DNA of 64,000 bases, taken from NCBI GenBank assembly GCA_027596195.1, contig JADGJG010000031.1, positions 1 through 64,000 of the forward strand, read 5' to 3'. The position numbers and the translations under genes were made by a program. The stretch is from Podochytrium sp. JEL0797 (taxonomy: Eukaryota > Chytridiomycota > Chytridiomycetes > Chytridiales > Chytriomycetaceae). This document shows positions 34,901 through 48,335 of this stretch, piece after piece (position 1 is the first letter of the stretch; each line of letters begins with the position of its first letter). The notes under the pieces are model-generated. The model did no database searches and was not told where the DNA came from. It was given only the letters and a program-made list of their open reading frames with translations.

Positions 34901-37900
34901 CTTTCTTAATTGTTTCACGACCAAGGAGAGGGTTCAGCACGGGATCAATGCTTTCAGCAATATCCTCAATAAGAACCGTGTCTCCACCACTGACAGCCTT
35001 CTCAATCAGGTCCAAGTATCCACGTGCACCCAATCGAACAATTTTGAGACCAGCCCCTTCCCTGTTCTTAATCCAAGTCACTCCTTGCAGCTGAGGATCA
35101 ATAATCAACGGCCATCTCTTACAGGAAGTAAGCATGGAGGCGTTTTCAAGAGAAACTCGGTCAGTTGGAAGCCCTTCGTTATTCCACTTTGCAACTTCAG
35201 AGCTGGAAGTCAGGATAAGCAATGGGTCGACATCTGGTGAGAGCGGAACTTTCTCTTTGCCATCTTCCGTCCTGAGATATTTGAGCCAACTATCTTGCAG
35301 GAGCTCTTCTCGGTACCGTTTACTAAAGCATCCAACGTACGAAACGAAGGCTGCTGAGAGCAAGACATCGCCGGCCAATGTCTTTTCTTGCTCCTTGAAC
35401 TTTCCAACTGCTTCGCTCCAACGCACTTTTTCGGAGGCAAGACCATTAACGAGACGGTTGGCGAGAATAATTGTGTCTTGGGTGGATTTAGCTTCCTCCT
35501 CACACCTCAACTTATCCGCCGTGGCCTTTTCGAACTTGGCGCGCAGTTCTCCTAAGTTTCTGTCCAATTCACCAATCTTGGCTTGAATGTCTTTAAGCCT
35601 GTTTTGCGAAACTTGCAAGTCACTGTTGGCAGATTCCAAAGCCTTTCGCTTGGGCTCCACATCACAATACACGTAGTAATACATGACAATGTTGACAACC
35701 CATGAACAAAGACCGGCTGCGGCGAGCGATTTACTCTTCATGAATTCTTCGTTAAAGTTCGGATCGCTGAGGTACGGCTTCAATGCTTCCAAGTTGGACG
35801 AATCGATTTGCTCCTTATTAAATGTGACTAGAGATTCCAAGAACGCGTCGACTTTGGCCATCATGTTCTTTCCTGCTTTCCAGCTACGGTCCTTGGCAAT
35901 CTTTCCTGCCGGTGATAGAAGCACCATGACAGCGGCAACTGTATTCACGACTTCTGCAGATGGAGAACCAAACGACTTCAACTCGGTCAAGTTGGCCTTG
36001 TTCAGCGTGTTCAAAGCATTGGCAGCGGCGGCGAGCGCAGGTTCGGCTGCTTTGAGATCGTGTTCACAAGAGGCGGCCTTCTCCTGGACCTCCTTGGTAA
36101 AGGCGTCGACCTTTTTCTCTTCATCGGCAGCAATAGCTTTCTCTTTGTTGGCCTTCTCGGTATCGATTCCGACTCTCTCAATGAGTCTCAATGCGTCCTC
36201 ATTCTTAGCCTTCAAGTCAACTTCCTGGAAGGCCAGCTTGGCTTTCAAGTCATCCACTTGCGCGGCCGTTGATTGCAGCTTGGTCAAACCATTCTCCAAA
36301 CGGTCCATCGCGCGAGTCAGTTCAACGGACTTTTTCTCAAGCATCTCTTTATACAAAGAAATGAGGGCCAAGAACGATTTTGGAGTCGTGTAGTTGTGCC
36401 TTTTTTCGTTGACGAGGAATTTCCGAGAGACAGCATTAACAGACTGGTGGCAGAACGCCATGAACTTGGTCACGGGTGACTTCAAGTGATCCGGAACAAG
36501 ATCGCAAGTTGAAATAAATCTCGTTGCGACAGAGGCCAAGGCCTCCTCGGGCCACTCGTGGAACCTAAATAATTCGCAATGTCAGATTTGAAGCTATGCG
36601 AAAATAAGAGAAAGCAAGTTTTCTTTACCAATCAATCATGGTGCAGTTGACGATGGCTGGAAACTTTCTGCATCTTGATCTGAGAGTGTTTCCAACTGGC
36701 GAGAAACACAGCACAACCTTCAAGTTTTTGCGCACCGTTCTGATGAACCAATCCCAGCAGACTTCTCTTGTGTCTTGCAAGCCCTGTGCCTTCACTTCAT
36801 TTCTCATTGCATTAATGATATTATCCACTTCTTCGTCCGGGAAGAGACCGGGAATATTCCCGGACGCGAGCATATCGTTGATGAGCACAAGGAACTTTTC
36901 ATCTGCAACTTGAGAGTCCGTGAGCAAGAACATGATTTGCAGCTTTTTGAGACCCGTTTTGGTGTACAGGCCAGACAAATCGGTTTTGAGATCGTTGATG
37001 GAGTATCCCTTCCTGATTGTGATTTGGAACACATCCATCGAGGAGATGAAGGCTGCCAGTCTTGACAGAGACTGCTTTCCACTACCTCCTACTCCAACAA
37101 GGAGCGCGTTACCTCGAGGGCTCTCAAGAATACGGTTGATTCTGCAAATATGGCTCATTGCATCTTCAAAGAGCACCAAGTTCATGGCAGCATTGGTTTC
37201 TTCGTACTGCATTTGAGCTTCATCCAGCAACCTCTTGATGTGAGCCCAGTCTTTGATTTGACCGTATTTCGGCTCACCAATTCCGCCTGCAAAGTGTGTG
37301 AACAAAATGGGCTCAGCATTAACGGCGGTTTGGTCCATGTCATCGAACGTCTTTTTGACAATCTCTTGTTGGAATTTCTGGAACTGCAAGGCATCAGAAA
37401 ACTCGACCATTTTGTCTGAATACACTCGCGTCGTTTCGTGCAACCATAAACGAGTCAAATCCATTGGCTCCTTGAGAGTGTCTTTGTTCGAAAACAAAAC
37501 TCCTTGGAAAATATTACTCAAATCACGCAAGTTGAAGATGTAGTGGAATTTGACAGCACTCGGGAGGAAGGAAGAGGACACCTTTTTGTGAAGAGCCAAT
37601 GTAGCGAGCACGAGCTTCTCCCCGAGTTTTTGAATATTGTTCGGGAAGATTTTGAGGTGGGCTCCCAGAATTTGAGAGTAGATCGACTGGCACGATTCTG
37701 TGGACGGGAAGTTGACGCTAAATGTCGCAAAGTGACGCCCGAGACGCCCACTGATCGTAAATGAACCAGCAGTTGGGTTCATGCAGGCAACGTATTGACA
37801 GTTATGAATTTCCTTCAGAGTCAACTTGGCTCTGTCGTACCAGTGGCGGTAATCGAGATACTGACGCAAAAGAGTGTGAGGTGACGCGGTTCCGTATTTG

Positions 37901-40900
37901 TCAACCTCGGGCATGTTCAAATCGTCGAGGAAGTAAATCAGTTTCTTTGTTCCCGGCGGGCCATAGTTTCTACCAGCCTTCTTTTCTAGAGGCTTTTCGA
38001 GGATAGTTTGCAAAGACCAAGCCGTTGTGTAGAAGTTAAATGGCACATTGACAATCAGCCGGTCCTCTCCGTAAGACAACAGTTTGTCCTGCATCAGCAC
38101 AGTTTTACCGCATCCAGCGTTTCTGATTTAGAACGATATTGTTAGCCTCAGTTGTAATAAAAGTGGCATCACTTCTATTTACCCAATCAGCAAAACGGGC
38201 TTCCCGTTGTCTGCCAATACGTCGAGCAAATAGCGGATTCTGGTTGTTTCAGCAGTGTGAACCAGCACTGATGAAAGAGGCATGTCTGGGTCGAATTCGT
38301 ATACGGGCATTCTCTCCGTCCACGGGAGGAATCTGCGAAATGGATGTAAGTAAATACATATGTTACTGCAATCCAGTCTCACCTTTTGGTCTCTTGCTCA
38401 ATGTAGTAATCGAATACAGTTCCTCCAGGCGGGAACTTGATGACTTTGAATTCACCATTCCACCACTTGGAGAACTCAGAACGGTAGTCGACAACTTGCT
38501 CTTGGACAATGCATCCACCAAACGCCCAAACTGCTGCAAAGACAAAGTAAATTTCAAACCACTCCTTGTCGCATCCCTTTGGTGTATTCTGGGGTGTCAA
38601 GAGGCCCTCGAGGATATTACAGAGGGAAACCACAAGCGAGAACTCTTCAACGTTGGCCATTTTGTATTTCCCTGACCTCAAAGCGTCCAAAGTGATGTTG
38701 ACGTAGCGGTCAAACAGAACGGACAAACTCGATTTTTCTGTTTGGTCCTCTCTCTTGTCAAGCCACGATTGGACGTATGGGTTCCAGCCAACATCCGTGT
38801 TACTAATATACAAAATTCCAGCTCGAGACACGGTGGCAGGAGTGGCGTACTTGAGGTCGCCAATCTCAAAAATGAGTCGCATATAAGGTTTCAGAGGAAT
38901 ACGTTCGTTGGAGGCCAATGTGAGCATCTTGTTGTCATCCATCACGGTGTTCAAAGATTCAATCCAGTTTGGATCGATATCACCACTAAATCGAAAGTTA
39001 GTTTCTAAATCGATGAAAAAAAGAAAAAAGACTTACTCCAGAATCATCCATTTTGGTTCTGTTCCGGGCATGGACGCTTGGTCACGCAAAATACACGAGA
39101 AGAGTCCATCTTTCCATTCACGTGTGGATGGGTTGATGAATCCAAACAGATCGTCCGTGCTCACAGCTTTGGGATTCAAGTCGGCGACAACGCATTTTTT
39201 GCCCATGTTGATGTAAGTCTTTGACAGCATCTTCCACACTTGCGATTTTCCCGTTCCTCCGTTACCAATAATGAACACACAGTGTCGGACAGCCAGCAAT
39301 TCTTCAAGCTGAACACACTTTAGCACGAAAATGTCCTCTGCTTGGAGTCCGTTGTCGAGAGTCGCCTTGCGAATCTCCTCTTCGAGCTTCTCGTTTCTCT
39401 TTCGCAGCACCTCAATTTTGGGGAACAAGTCTCCAATCAAACCCATAAAGACTTGAAGATCGTCTGTCACAATCTTTGGCAAGTTGAAGTCTCGCAATGC
39501 TCTCATGAGCACGTTCTCTTCGTTGACATGAGGGTCGGAACGCTTCAAAGAACCAGCAACGACAAGCACGGACTTGATGGCACGCAAACCCCAATCGTAG
39601 TGGTCTTGCTTGGAAAGCAATTCTCTGTTGAGCTTATACAGCGTGTTGAACTTTCGGGCCAACGAACTGGCTTCAATGAAACCTGGATTTTTTCGATTTC
39701 AGCACAAAGAAAAAACGCGTGTCACAAATATTAATCACCTTCGGCCATGAGCATGATTTCGCAAATCAGTTCAAGGTTGGGAACACACATGGAGCAAGGA
39801 CGGAACAACGCCTTGATATTTTCGGGAAGCTCGGTACGACCCTATTGACAAGGAATTCAGTCAAGGAGAATCTGTTCAATACCCTACAAATACTCACAGC
39901 GTAACCGGGGTTCATCGTGATAAAGTAACCGACAGTTCTGCAAAGACTGATGTCTTCGCCTTGGAAGATAAATCTCGCCTTTTTGAACCTCAGCGCGTCC
40001 TGAATGGACTTGACCTGAGTGGCAACGACAGACAACACTTCGACCGAAATACGGTTGAACTCGTCAAAGCAACCCCACGTTCCGGACTGAGCCAATCCTT
40101 TGAAAATGTTTCCGATCGACTTGTAGTCCATCTGCTCACTACAGTTGAACACGTACACCATGATGGCCAATGCCTTTCCGAGATCTTTCACGGTTTCCTA
40201 AAATTCGAAATCAGATCATGTGATGAAAAAAATTCGTTCCCTACCGTTTTTCCGGTACCGGCAGGGCCAGCGGGAGCACCTCCAAGAATCAAGTGCAGAG
40301 CTTGGGTGAGAGTAATGTAGCAACGATCCGTCAGCGCGGTGATGACAAGACGCGGCGTGTTTCCGAGGTATTCATACGTGTATCGGAAGAGAGCATCGCA
40401 AATGTTGATGAAACAATCTCCCTCCATATCGTCCCATCGGAGACGCAGTTGGGACTGCCAACTGAAACACTGAGCGTTTTCAGCCTTTTCTTGAATCAAC
40501 TTTGCGACCTGATCACGCGCGTGCACATCCAGCGTACACACGGTCATGATCATTTGACGATCGTTTTTGGTCAAGTCTCCTTGAATAAGAGAAATCAAGG
40601 CTGTGAGCTGGTTGACTTGCTTTTTGTAGTAGTCCTTCATCGAGTTTTCATATCCCTCTTCCAGGCGCGAAAACGCGGCATTGACTTCGGTGGTCCACCA
40701 AATTTGACTTCCAGCAAGAGTGATTTGGGCCGGGAAGTCGAAGATCCATTGCTCACGAGGCTTTTCTTCGTATGTCGAGACACCCTCCCCGAGCAAGTGC
40801 TTAAGAGTCTTTCGCATGCAGTCAACGAGACGGTTCAGCCACACTTCGACTGCTCCAGTACATTCACATTTTTCGACAAACTCCACGTACTCGTCCTGCT

Positions 40901-43900
40901 GAGAGTACATTCCGACGGCGGTTTTGGTAACTTCGCCTTTGTCGTTCTTTTGGAACTCGAGGCGCTGAATCGAATCAAACAGCTTCGCCAAGTGCGCCGC
41001 TACTTCAATGGGGATATTACCCTTGGCCAGAATATCAAGCAGGTCTGAAGCAGACACAAAGTAGAACCGAGGAAAGGCGAGTCTTTTGGTTTCCAGGTAT
41101 TCGGCAAGTGACTTTTCACAAAGTGCCAATTGCCCTTGTAGCTTCTCCAAGAGGTCGTAGAGACCTTCTCTTGTACAAGCAGCAACGGCGTTTGGAGTGC
41201 TGGACGATTCTTTCATCAGCTCCTTGTATTTGGAGTCGATTCCGTCGAACCGTTTCGAATCTTCTGGGAGCTGCGCTCGAATATCTTCTGAGCCCATGAA
41301 AATATTCTCCAAGTGGGACCATGTCTGCTGCACCTCCAACCAAAGAGTACATACGGAATCTACGGTCGAGAGAGTGTTTTGCCACTTGCTGATTTGAGTT
41401 TCAAAGTGGCCTACGAATTTGGAGGACATCATGTTTTGGAGCATGACCTGGTTATCTTCAAGTGTCTCAATCAGTTCTTCAGAAGACCTTAACAGCGAAG
41501 TTTGGGTTGCTTCGTGGAACTCGTAAGTAAATTCCATTACGGACCACGTCTTCGATAGATCGTTCAGGACCTTCTCCATGGCAAGTTCCTTGGTGGCACG
41601 ATCGACGATGGTCTTGACGTCGTCTTCGAATTTGTGCAGCTGAAGACTCAACAGATCTTGGAACTTCATGTCCTTGGTTAACACGAATGTGACACCGGTC
41701 GTCTTCATGAGCTGCTTCCAGTGTCGGTCGCGAATGGCTGGGTTGCGGAGCTCTCCAACGGCACGCAAACTCGTGATCATGTCTTTGACCATCTGATCCA
41801 AACCCGAGTAGACGTCCCAACCTTTGATTTCCTTGTCCATTCGTCGCAACTCCTTGCCCAAGTCTCGACACCTGTTTTCCATCGAGTCGGTATCAATCTC
41901 GGTCCACAGCGTGGTCCTCCACTCCTCAAACATGAACGTAACGAGGGCAACCACATCCCACACTGACTTCAACATGGCAATGTCTCGTCGACAGTCAATC
42001 AACTGCTTGTAGTTGGGAACGTTGAGCTCAAACAGCTCACAAGAAGTCTTGATTCCATGCGCCTCGCCTTCCATGGCCGAAACATCCATGTGCGACTGAT
42101 CCACCAGCTCATACGCGTGTTCGGGTCCAATGTCGAACTTGAATGGCGCCTTTTTGCGGAAATCTTCTCGGAACTGGTGGTTCTTGGATTCAAACCGGTT
42201 GCATTTTTGCTGCAACACGTCCACTTCTTTGGCCTGAAGAGGTGCGACCAGGTCTTTGATGGCCACTGACCGTTTCGTCACATCTGACCATTCTTCGGGC
42301 AAGTCTGCCAACAGTTTGTGGATTTCGTCGGGCATTTCAACGTTGAAGTTGCGCAGGAGGTTGATGGTTTTTCGGAGCGGTTCGAATGAGGCGTTGATGT
42401 TGTCGACACGGTGTTTGACCGCGTGAAGCAGACCCATCGCCGTTACGAGACCATTGTAGTCCCCTTCCTCAATTTTCGAGAGGAGTCCCTTTTTGGTGTT
42501 TTTGACGAATCGGTTGAGGTTGTTAAGAGTTGAGACGGATTGGTCCGAGAGGTGCTTGGTGAGCGTGTACGACCATTTCTTGACAACCACGTTGAGGCTC
42601 TGCTTCAGGGGTTTCGCGTCTATTCGGAACCATGATTGGCAAATTACTTCTGGGTCGAGAGCCTGCAGCAAGGTTTGTTTTAGATTCGAAGATATTGGAG
42701 TTTGAATGTTAAAATGATCAAACCATGATTGTCTTGTGAATCGCCTCAAACTTGCGAATCTCGTTTTCAAACTTTTCCAACTGAATCGGCTGGTCCTCAT
42801 CGTTGTCGTGCGACTTTTCTTCTTCAGTCTTGCCGGCAGCCAAGAAGCGGGCCATGTATTCTTGGCGGTTTTCCTGTTTGCTCTAGGTTAGCAAATGCCG
42901 GGGTGTTTTCGCTTCATTGGCGTCACTTACAGTCCACAAATAGGTGTATTGCTCAAACCCATCACGATACGCCGTGCATTCTTCCAAAATCACGCTCACT
43001 CGGCTCAAGATTTCCACTCGGATCGCGTCGAGTGTCTCGTCCTGTCCGATTTCACCCAGGTACGTCTGGGTCTCGAGTTCCCACCTCTTTTGCTGACGTT
43101 CTTGTTCGTCCAAGTCGACACCAGTCTCTTCAGCATCTTCTGAACCTTCTTCCACCACCTTGTGATGGACCACGGGTTTCGGGGGCGACTGTTTGGATGG
43201 AGCGATTCGTCCCATGAGCGACGAAATCTCGTAGATCCCGGCCAGCAGGTCCGACACGATCGTGAGAAGTCCATCGGGTGCGTCTGGTAAAAGGGAAAAG
43301 ATGTATCAGATTTATGTCGAAAATAAATTAGAAATTCTCACCTTCGCTCATTCCAGGAGTGAACACGAGCGTGTCGTTGTCCAGTTCCAATTTGGCTTCC
43401 AACAAGGGACCAATTTCTTTTCCCGCCATCTTTTCACGGTCCATGTTCTCGGACAGGTAATCGAGACTCGTTTTGACAGCGTTGAAGAACCCTTCGCGTA
43501 CAATCTTGTCCACGTAGACGAGGTAGTTTCCCCAAATCTCACTTGTCGGGTCCGCCCCCAAAGTTTCCGCACTCTGTTTCACGAGTCCGTGGATGATTTG
43601 CCCGTCGCGCTTGACCATTTCATACACGGCATTCAGCTTGGCCTCCTTCTCCTCCATCGCCAGCAGCTTCTTCCCGTCCTTGCGCTCCAAAAATGGAGCG
43701 TTCGCCCACACCTTCATAATCTTTTGGATCTGGGCGACATTGTTTTTGGTCGTTTGGAGCACCGAATTGATGTTGCCAACTGTGGCCGAAATCTGTCCAA
43801 TGTATTCCTCGACAGTCCCCGCATTCCAGTTCAAACTCGTCAAAGCCTCTTCAAACTGCCCGTCAATCGCATGAATCTTGCTCTGAATCAACGGCCGCTC

Positions 43901-46528
43901 GACATCCAACACCCCCGTACAAATCCCATTATACATGCCCGTAATATGCTCCAATGAGTAAATATACTTTCGAAACACCTCAGACTTGGCATAAATCGCG
44001 CCCGCAGTCGGCGGCACCGTGACATTCAAGGACGCAAAGTACTTGACCTCGCGCAAGAGTGCCACGACTTTGGGGTCAAAGTTGACTTCGAGCAGCGTGG
44101 TGGTGGCGTGGCGCACGAGGAGTGGTTTGTGCAGGTTCGCTTCGGATTCGTCAATGATGGTGTCAGCCCATTTGTCGTAGACGCTCTTTTCGTAGGCGTC
44201 CAGGGCGGAGAGGAGTTCGTTGTATTGCGTTTTGACGAGGCCGGCTTCTTCGCTGGTCATGACGCTGTGGTTGAGCTGGAAGCAATGGAATGGTTAGATG
44301 TTCTGTCAAGGAAGAAGTGGGAGGGAGAGCGTCATTTCACTCACTGTCTTCAGCTTCTCCATCGACTTTCCAATACGATCCTTCATCTCATGTGCCCACG
44401 CCACCGCACCCGTAACCGGTGGCATGTTATAGTGAATCGGAGGTTGCTCCTTGAACTTCAAAAAAATGGCATGCGCGTCGTCCAAGTCCTGCGAATACGT
44501 CTTGAGCAGCAGGAAGTACTTTTTTTCAAAGTCTTGCTGAATCACGGGTCGGTTGAGAAGGCCCGAGAAGGATTCGAGGAGACGGAAGATGGAGTGGATG
44601 CCGGAGCAGTCATCAAAGCTTTGGCAGAGGATGGTTCTGGAGGATAGGGGGAAGTTGTGTAAGAGGGGGAAAATGCATCAGGCGAAAGAGAAATTACCCG
44701 ATGCGGCGGTCCAAGTCCGTGATGGTGGTATGAAAGGCTCCGAGGTCCGCGTCAAAGTTGGACAAGCTCACGTCGAGAATGTCGTACTTGAGCTTACTGA
44801 AGGCTCCGAGAGCAGCCTGGAACTCGGTGAAGATTTCCACGATTTGGGAGCTCAAGATTTTACCCTGAAATCAATGAAAAACGCAATTCAGTATGGCGGT
44901 TGAAAAAATGGCAGCTTGAGAACAAGAAGGAAAAAAAAGATTCTTCACCTTGGTTCCACCAATCTCAATCTTCTCCAACCGATTAAACTCAATAATCGAA
45001 TCAAACAGCGTCAAAATCTGCTGAACCCTCGCCTCAAAACTTTCCAACCTCCCAAACACAACCTTGGCATCAAAATTCCAAGGCCGCGGCGTCTCAGCCA
45101 ACTGCGCTTTGCTCTCAAAGACCGTCGACTTGAACGCACTACATACCCTCAACACGAGCCGCAACCGCTCCGCGGCTTCCTCGGGCTCGGCCGTAAACAA
45201 CTCGCTCGGAGCGATAAACGCGCGGGCTTGCTCGATAATGTCGTTGCAGAGCTCTTGAAGGAGGACCGAGAGGCGGGATGGTGTGTTGTAGGATTTGGAG
45301 TTGTTCCAAATGAGCACGAGGGTGTGCATCATCCCGGGGAAAATTTGGACGAGCTCAATGAATTCGGAGGCACCTTGGAGGCGTTCGACCGAGGGGCGGA
45401 GGGCTTTGAGGTAGTTGTTGATGTCGCTGGCTTCGTCGAGTGCTGCGTTTTTGTTCCAGCGGTGCGTGAGGGGTCAGAATACAATCGGACGAAACCAAGA
45501 GAAAAAGTTTCAACTTACCGAACACGACCTCATCAAAGATCATCTTGAAAGCCGGATAATACGTGCTTTTACTAATCTGCAACACTTTAGAAATCTTCTG
45601 GATCTTGTCTTCGGTGAGTTGCTGGTGAATCGACTTCAAATTGGCCGCCTTGGCCGCCCAAAAGTCGATTTCAACCATTGGGCCAGGGTTCAGGCCTTGC
45701 TCGAGGGGCGCAGCCGAGTTGGATTTGATGACTTCTTTGATTTGGTGTGTCCAGTCAATGACGGCCGATTCGAGGGTGTGAAGGATGGATTTGTCGGACT
45801 CGGAGTTGATTTTGGCGCCGTGGGGGAGGGGGAGCATGGTTTTTCCCTGTTGGTTTGGGGAATGGGTAGGTGAGGATTAGTATACGCGTTCGTTGGGGGT
45901 GGGGGGTTTATTACCTTTGATTTTCCGGAAATCACGCACACTGCACCATTCAGGTGATGAAAATGCCTCAACACGTCGTTTGCCACGACCTCGGGCCATG
46001 CCTCCAAATTCTTCGGGTTCGTGAGCAACGGCAAGTACACTTCTTCGAGCAACGTTGACAAGAACTCGAGCGGGTTTGGGGACAAATCGCCCATGGTGAG
46101 TTCCTTTTCCATGTCCACGACGGGCTGGCCGAGGTTCTTTTTGAGAAAGTAGATGGATTTCTTTTTGAGTTGAGTGGGGAAGAGCACAGCGGGAATGAGT
46201 TCTTCTTTTTGGTTGAGGTAGAACAGGAGGGTGTTGAATTCCTTGTCGAGAAAGTGGCCAAAGATTTCACTGCGTTCGGAGAGATTGAGAGAGAGAGGGG
46301 ATAAAGAAGGGGGAAAAGATTAATATTAAACCGTCGCTCCAATAAAGAAAAAATATTCAACTTGTTCTCCTGGATCGTCAACATCTTTTTGAACTTGTCG
46401 GCTTTGATTTTCAAGGCGGCACACACGCGGTCCTCGAACCACGTAGACCTGGGGTCCACGCGGACAACGATTTCAGCCTCTTCGCCGTCCTTCTTTTTGC
46501 TGGGGGATCCAGGCTTTTCGTCGGGCAT
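31927..46528 (-). CDS. Axonemal outer-arm dynein heavy chain (DNAH9/11/17-like)
   Basis: Motor subunit of the flagellar outer dynein arm, roughly 4500 residues over about 17 exons. N-terminal tail from [13 protein letters not shown], including [23 protein letters not shown]1 Walker [13 protein letters not shown] at about 40245-40280 is followed directly by an intron and then [12 protein letters not shown], with CFDEFNRIS as Walker B. AAA2 GNGGTGKS is near 39250, AAA3 (LLIG, then an intron, then NAGCGKT) near 38100-38190, and AAA4 VGVGGSGKQ near 37080. The stalk coiled coil and microtubule-binding region lie in the 34.4-36.5 kb exon. The C-terminus ([26 protein letters not shown]) is typical of the DNAH9/17 group. 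All four P-loops look intact. Presence of this gene implies a motile flagellated stage. Small exons in the tail (43-46.5 kb) were not all delimited. Confidence 0.95.
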
Positions 46529-47108
46529 CGCTTCAGCAGTAGCGGTGGTGGTGTCTTAATTACAAAAGTTTTTGGAGATCGCGATTGATAAAGTAGGCGC
46601 GTGGATACGAGTGATCGCTAAACGAAGCAAGAAACTCTGGGTGCTGGTGGGATGGCGGAACGCGCGTCGCGGTTGGATGGGGTGTGTGGGATGTTTTTTG
46701 CGCAAAAATTGTCAGGCCTTTCCGCTGGCGATCTTTGTTGTGGTCACGTGACCCGAGGAGACGTCGGTCACTGGACCACAGTGGAAGGAAAGAGAAAAGA
46801 AAAGACAGTAAGACGGGTCGTGTCTTTCGACGCCTTTTCGCGGCCTGCCTCGACCACGTCGCCAAACACGCCGTTCGTGTCATCGGAACCGCCCCGACAG
46901 GACAAGCGGCAGGAACAAAAGCCCTGGCACGTCATTTGACCTGCCAACCTGCCGGGGCCAAGGGGGGTTTCAGGAAGTCGGATTCAAACACAGCAGAAGG
47001 TAGCTTCCTCGGCCTCCTTGCCTTCATTTCTCCCTTCTTTTCCTTTTCGGCTCACCCATTTCAGAATTTATTCCAACTACAAGGTGATATCTTGAGAAAT
47101 TGAAATAA
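46529..47108. other. Upstream region of the dynein gene and 3' flank of the peroxidase pseudogene
   Basis: About 580 bases. A plus-strand frame of 95 codons at 46652-46939 has no domain and is not credited. The stretch probably contains the dynein promoter and the 3' UTR of the minus-strand peroxidase gene. Confidence 0.5.
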
Positions 47109-48226
47109 TTAACGTCCGTGTGGTGGAGGACCGCCAGGAGGAGCACCCACGTTTGGTGGACTTCCTCCGTTGGGTGGAGAAGCACCCACACTTGGAGGTG
47201 GTGGAGCCCCAGCGTTTGGTGGTGGAGGACCCCCCGCGTTTGGTGGTGGAGCTGTTCCCCCGTTTGGTGGAGGAATGTTGATGACCACCGGCGAGCTCAG
47301 CTCAGCACAGACTTGGTCAAACCCAGCATTTTCTCAAACGAGATGGCGTATTGCGCAAAAAACGCGTTTTGGTCCGCCGCAAATATTTGATGGATTTGAA
47401 AAGGTCAGAGTCTCCCGCAAAGGCGCAATCGATTGGCAGAACGCACGTCCCAGCGAGCACTTTTTTTGAAAATGTCATTGTCGAATACACCTGGAGTCGA
47501 GTCGAATGGCGCAAAGGTCGCTTTGGTGAAGGAAAGGCTGATTGCCGCATGGGCTCCACTGCATAAAAATGATGAGAAACCGACTTGCCTGTGAGTTGCC
47601 ACGACTTGAGAATTGGACTCACCCCAAAGAATGCGACCCTGTCGTAAGCACCAGCATGTCCAACTTGCTCAATCCCATTCTCGCGAAACCAGCCGCAATT
47701 TCACTCACGGGGGCAGCCGCATTGCTAGGCAAATTGGCCACGATATCGGCGACAAACGCGTCCTGCCTTCCCGTCTGGAATCCAACGAGAGGTCCACCAC
47801 ACGTCGCGACTGTGACAATACTACCCAAAGCAATGGCGTCGGATTTTGTGAGTTGGCTTCCTTGTGGAAGAAAGAGGGTGGCCAATGCCGAGCCGAGCCC
47901 GTCATTAGGGAGACTGCATTCCGACTGAAGAGACCCGTCGAGGCCTCCTGCTCAATCAGACGCGCTAAACCCATTATTTTTTAATTAGAAAATCTTGAAA
48001 GAAGAGGAAGAGGGGGCGCTCGATTATGGAAAACTCACGTTCCCGCGTCATGAAAAATTGCACGCAGCCAGAGAGCAGCCAAATCTTCAGATGGTACCGA
48101 CTTTAGGCTGTTGCTAAAAGAGACAGCCTCCAGGACCGCGGATCTTTCCTCAGAGACCGTTGGTGGCTTGCTGGGCTTGTTGAGAGAGAGGAGAGCAACG
48201 ATGGTCAAGACGAAAGGGAACTTCAT
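47109..48226 (-). pseudogene. Secreted haem peroxidase (class II-like) with proline-rich tail, broken
   Basis: Exon 1 (48226-48039) has a signal peptide and the distal LWLRAIFHDAGT with the catalytic Arg and His. The next exon (from 47964) carries GGLDGSLQSE, ATCGGP and the proximal TTGSHSLG; the last (from 47558) carries FDNDIFKK, then ADQNAFFAQYA, then a Pro/Asn/Gly repeat tail (PPPNAG units) to a TAA at 47109. Breaks: an in-frame TGA at 47952-47954 only five codons into exon 2; a shift at an A7 run (47461-47467 plus strand is T7); a compensating shift at the short T run near 47382; and a probable third near 47320 before the tail. Unlike the 16-21 kb genes it retains the active-site histidines. 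Either a pseudogene or an error-rich assembly stretch. Confidence 0.68.
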
Positions 48227-48335
48227 CTTGTCGAGTATTTTCGGTCCAGGAATATATATTCATTTAAATTTTTTTCATTCGTTATTTTGGTAAGATTTTT
48301 TATTATAAATTAAATTAGCAGCGAATACCCTTCCT

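Noticed and set aside
46652..46939. 95-codon plus-strand frame upstream of dynein
   Set aside because: No domain, no homologue recognised, and located where the dynein promoter is expected.
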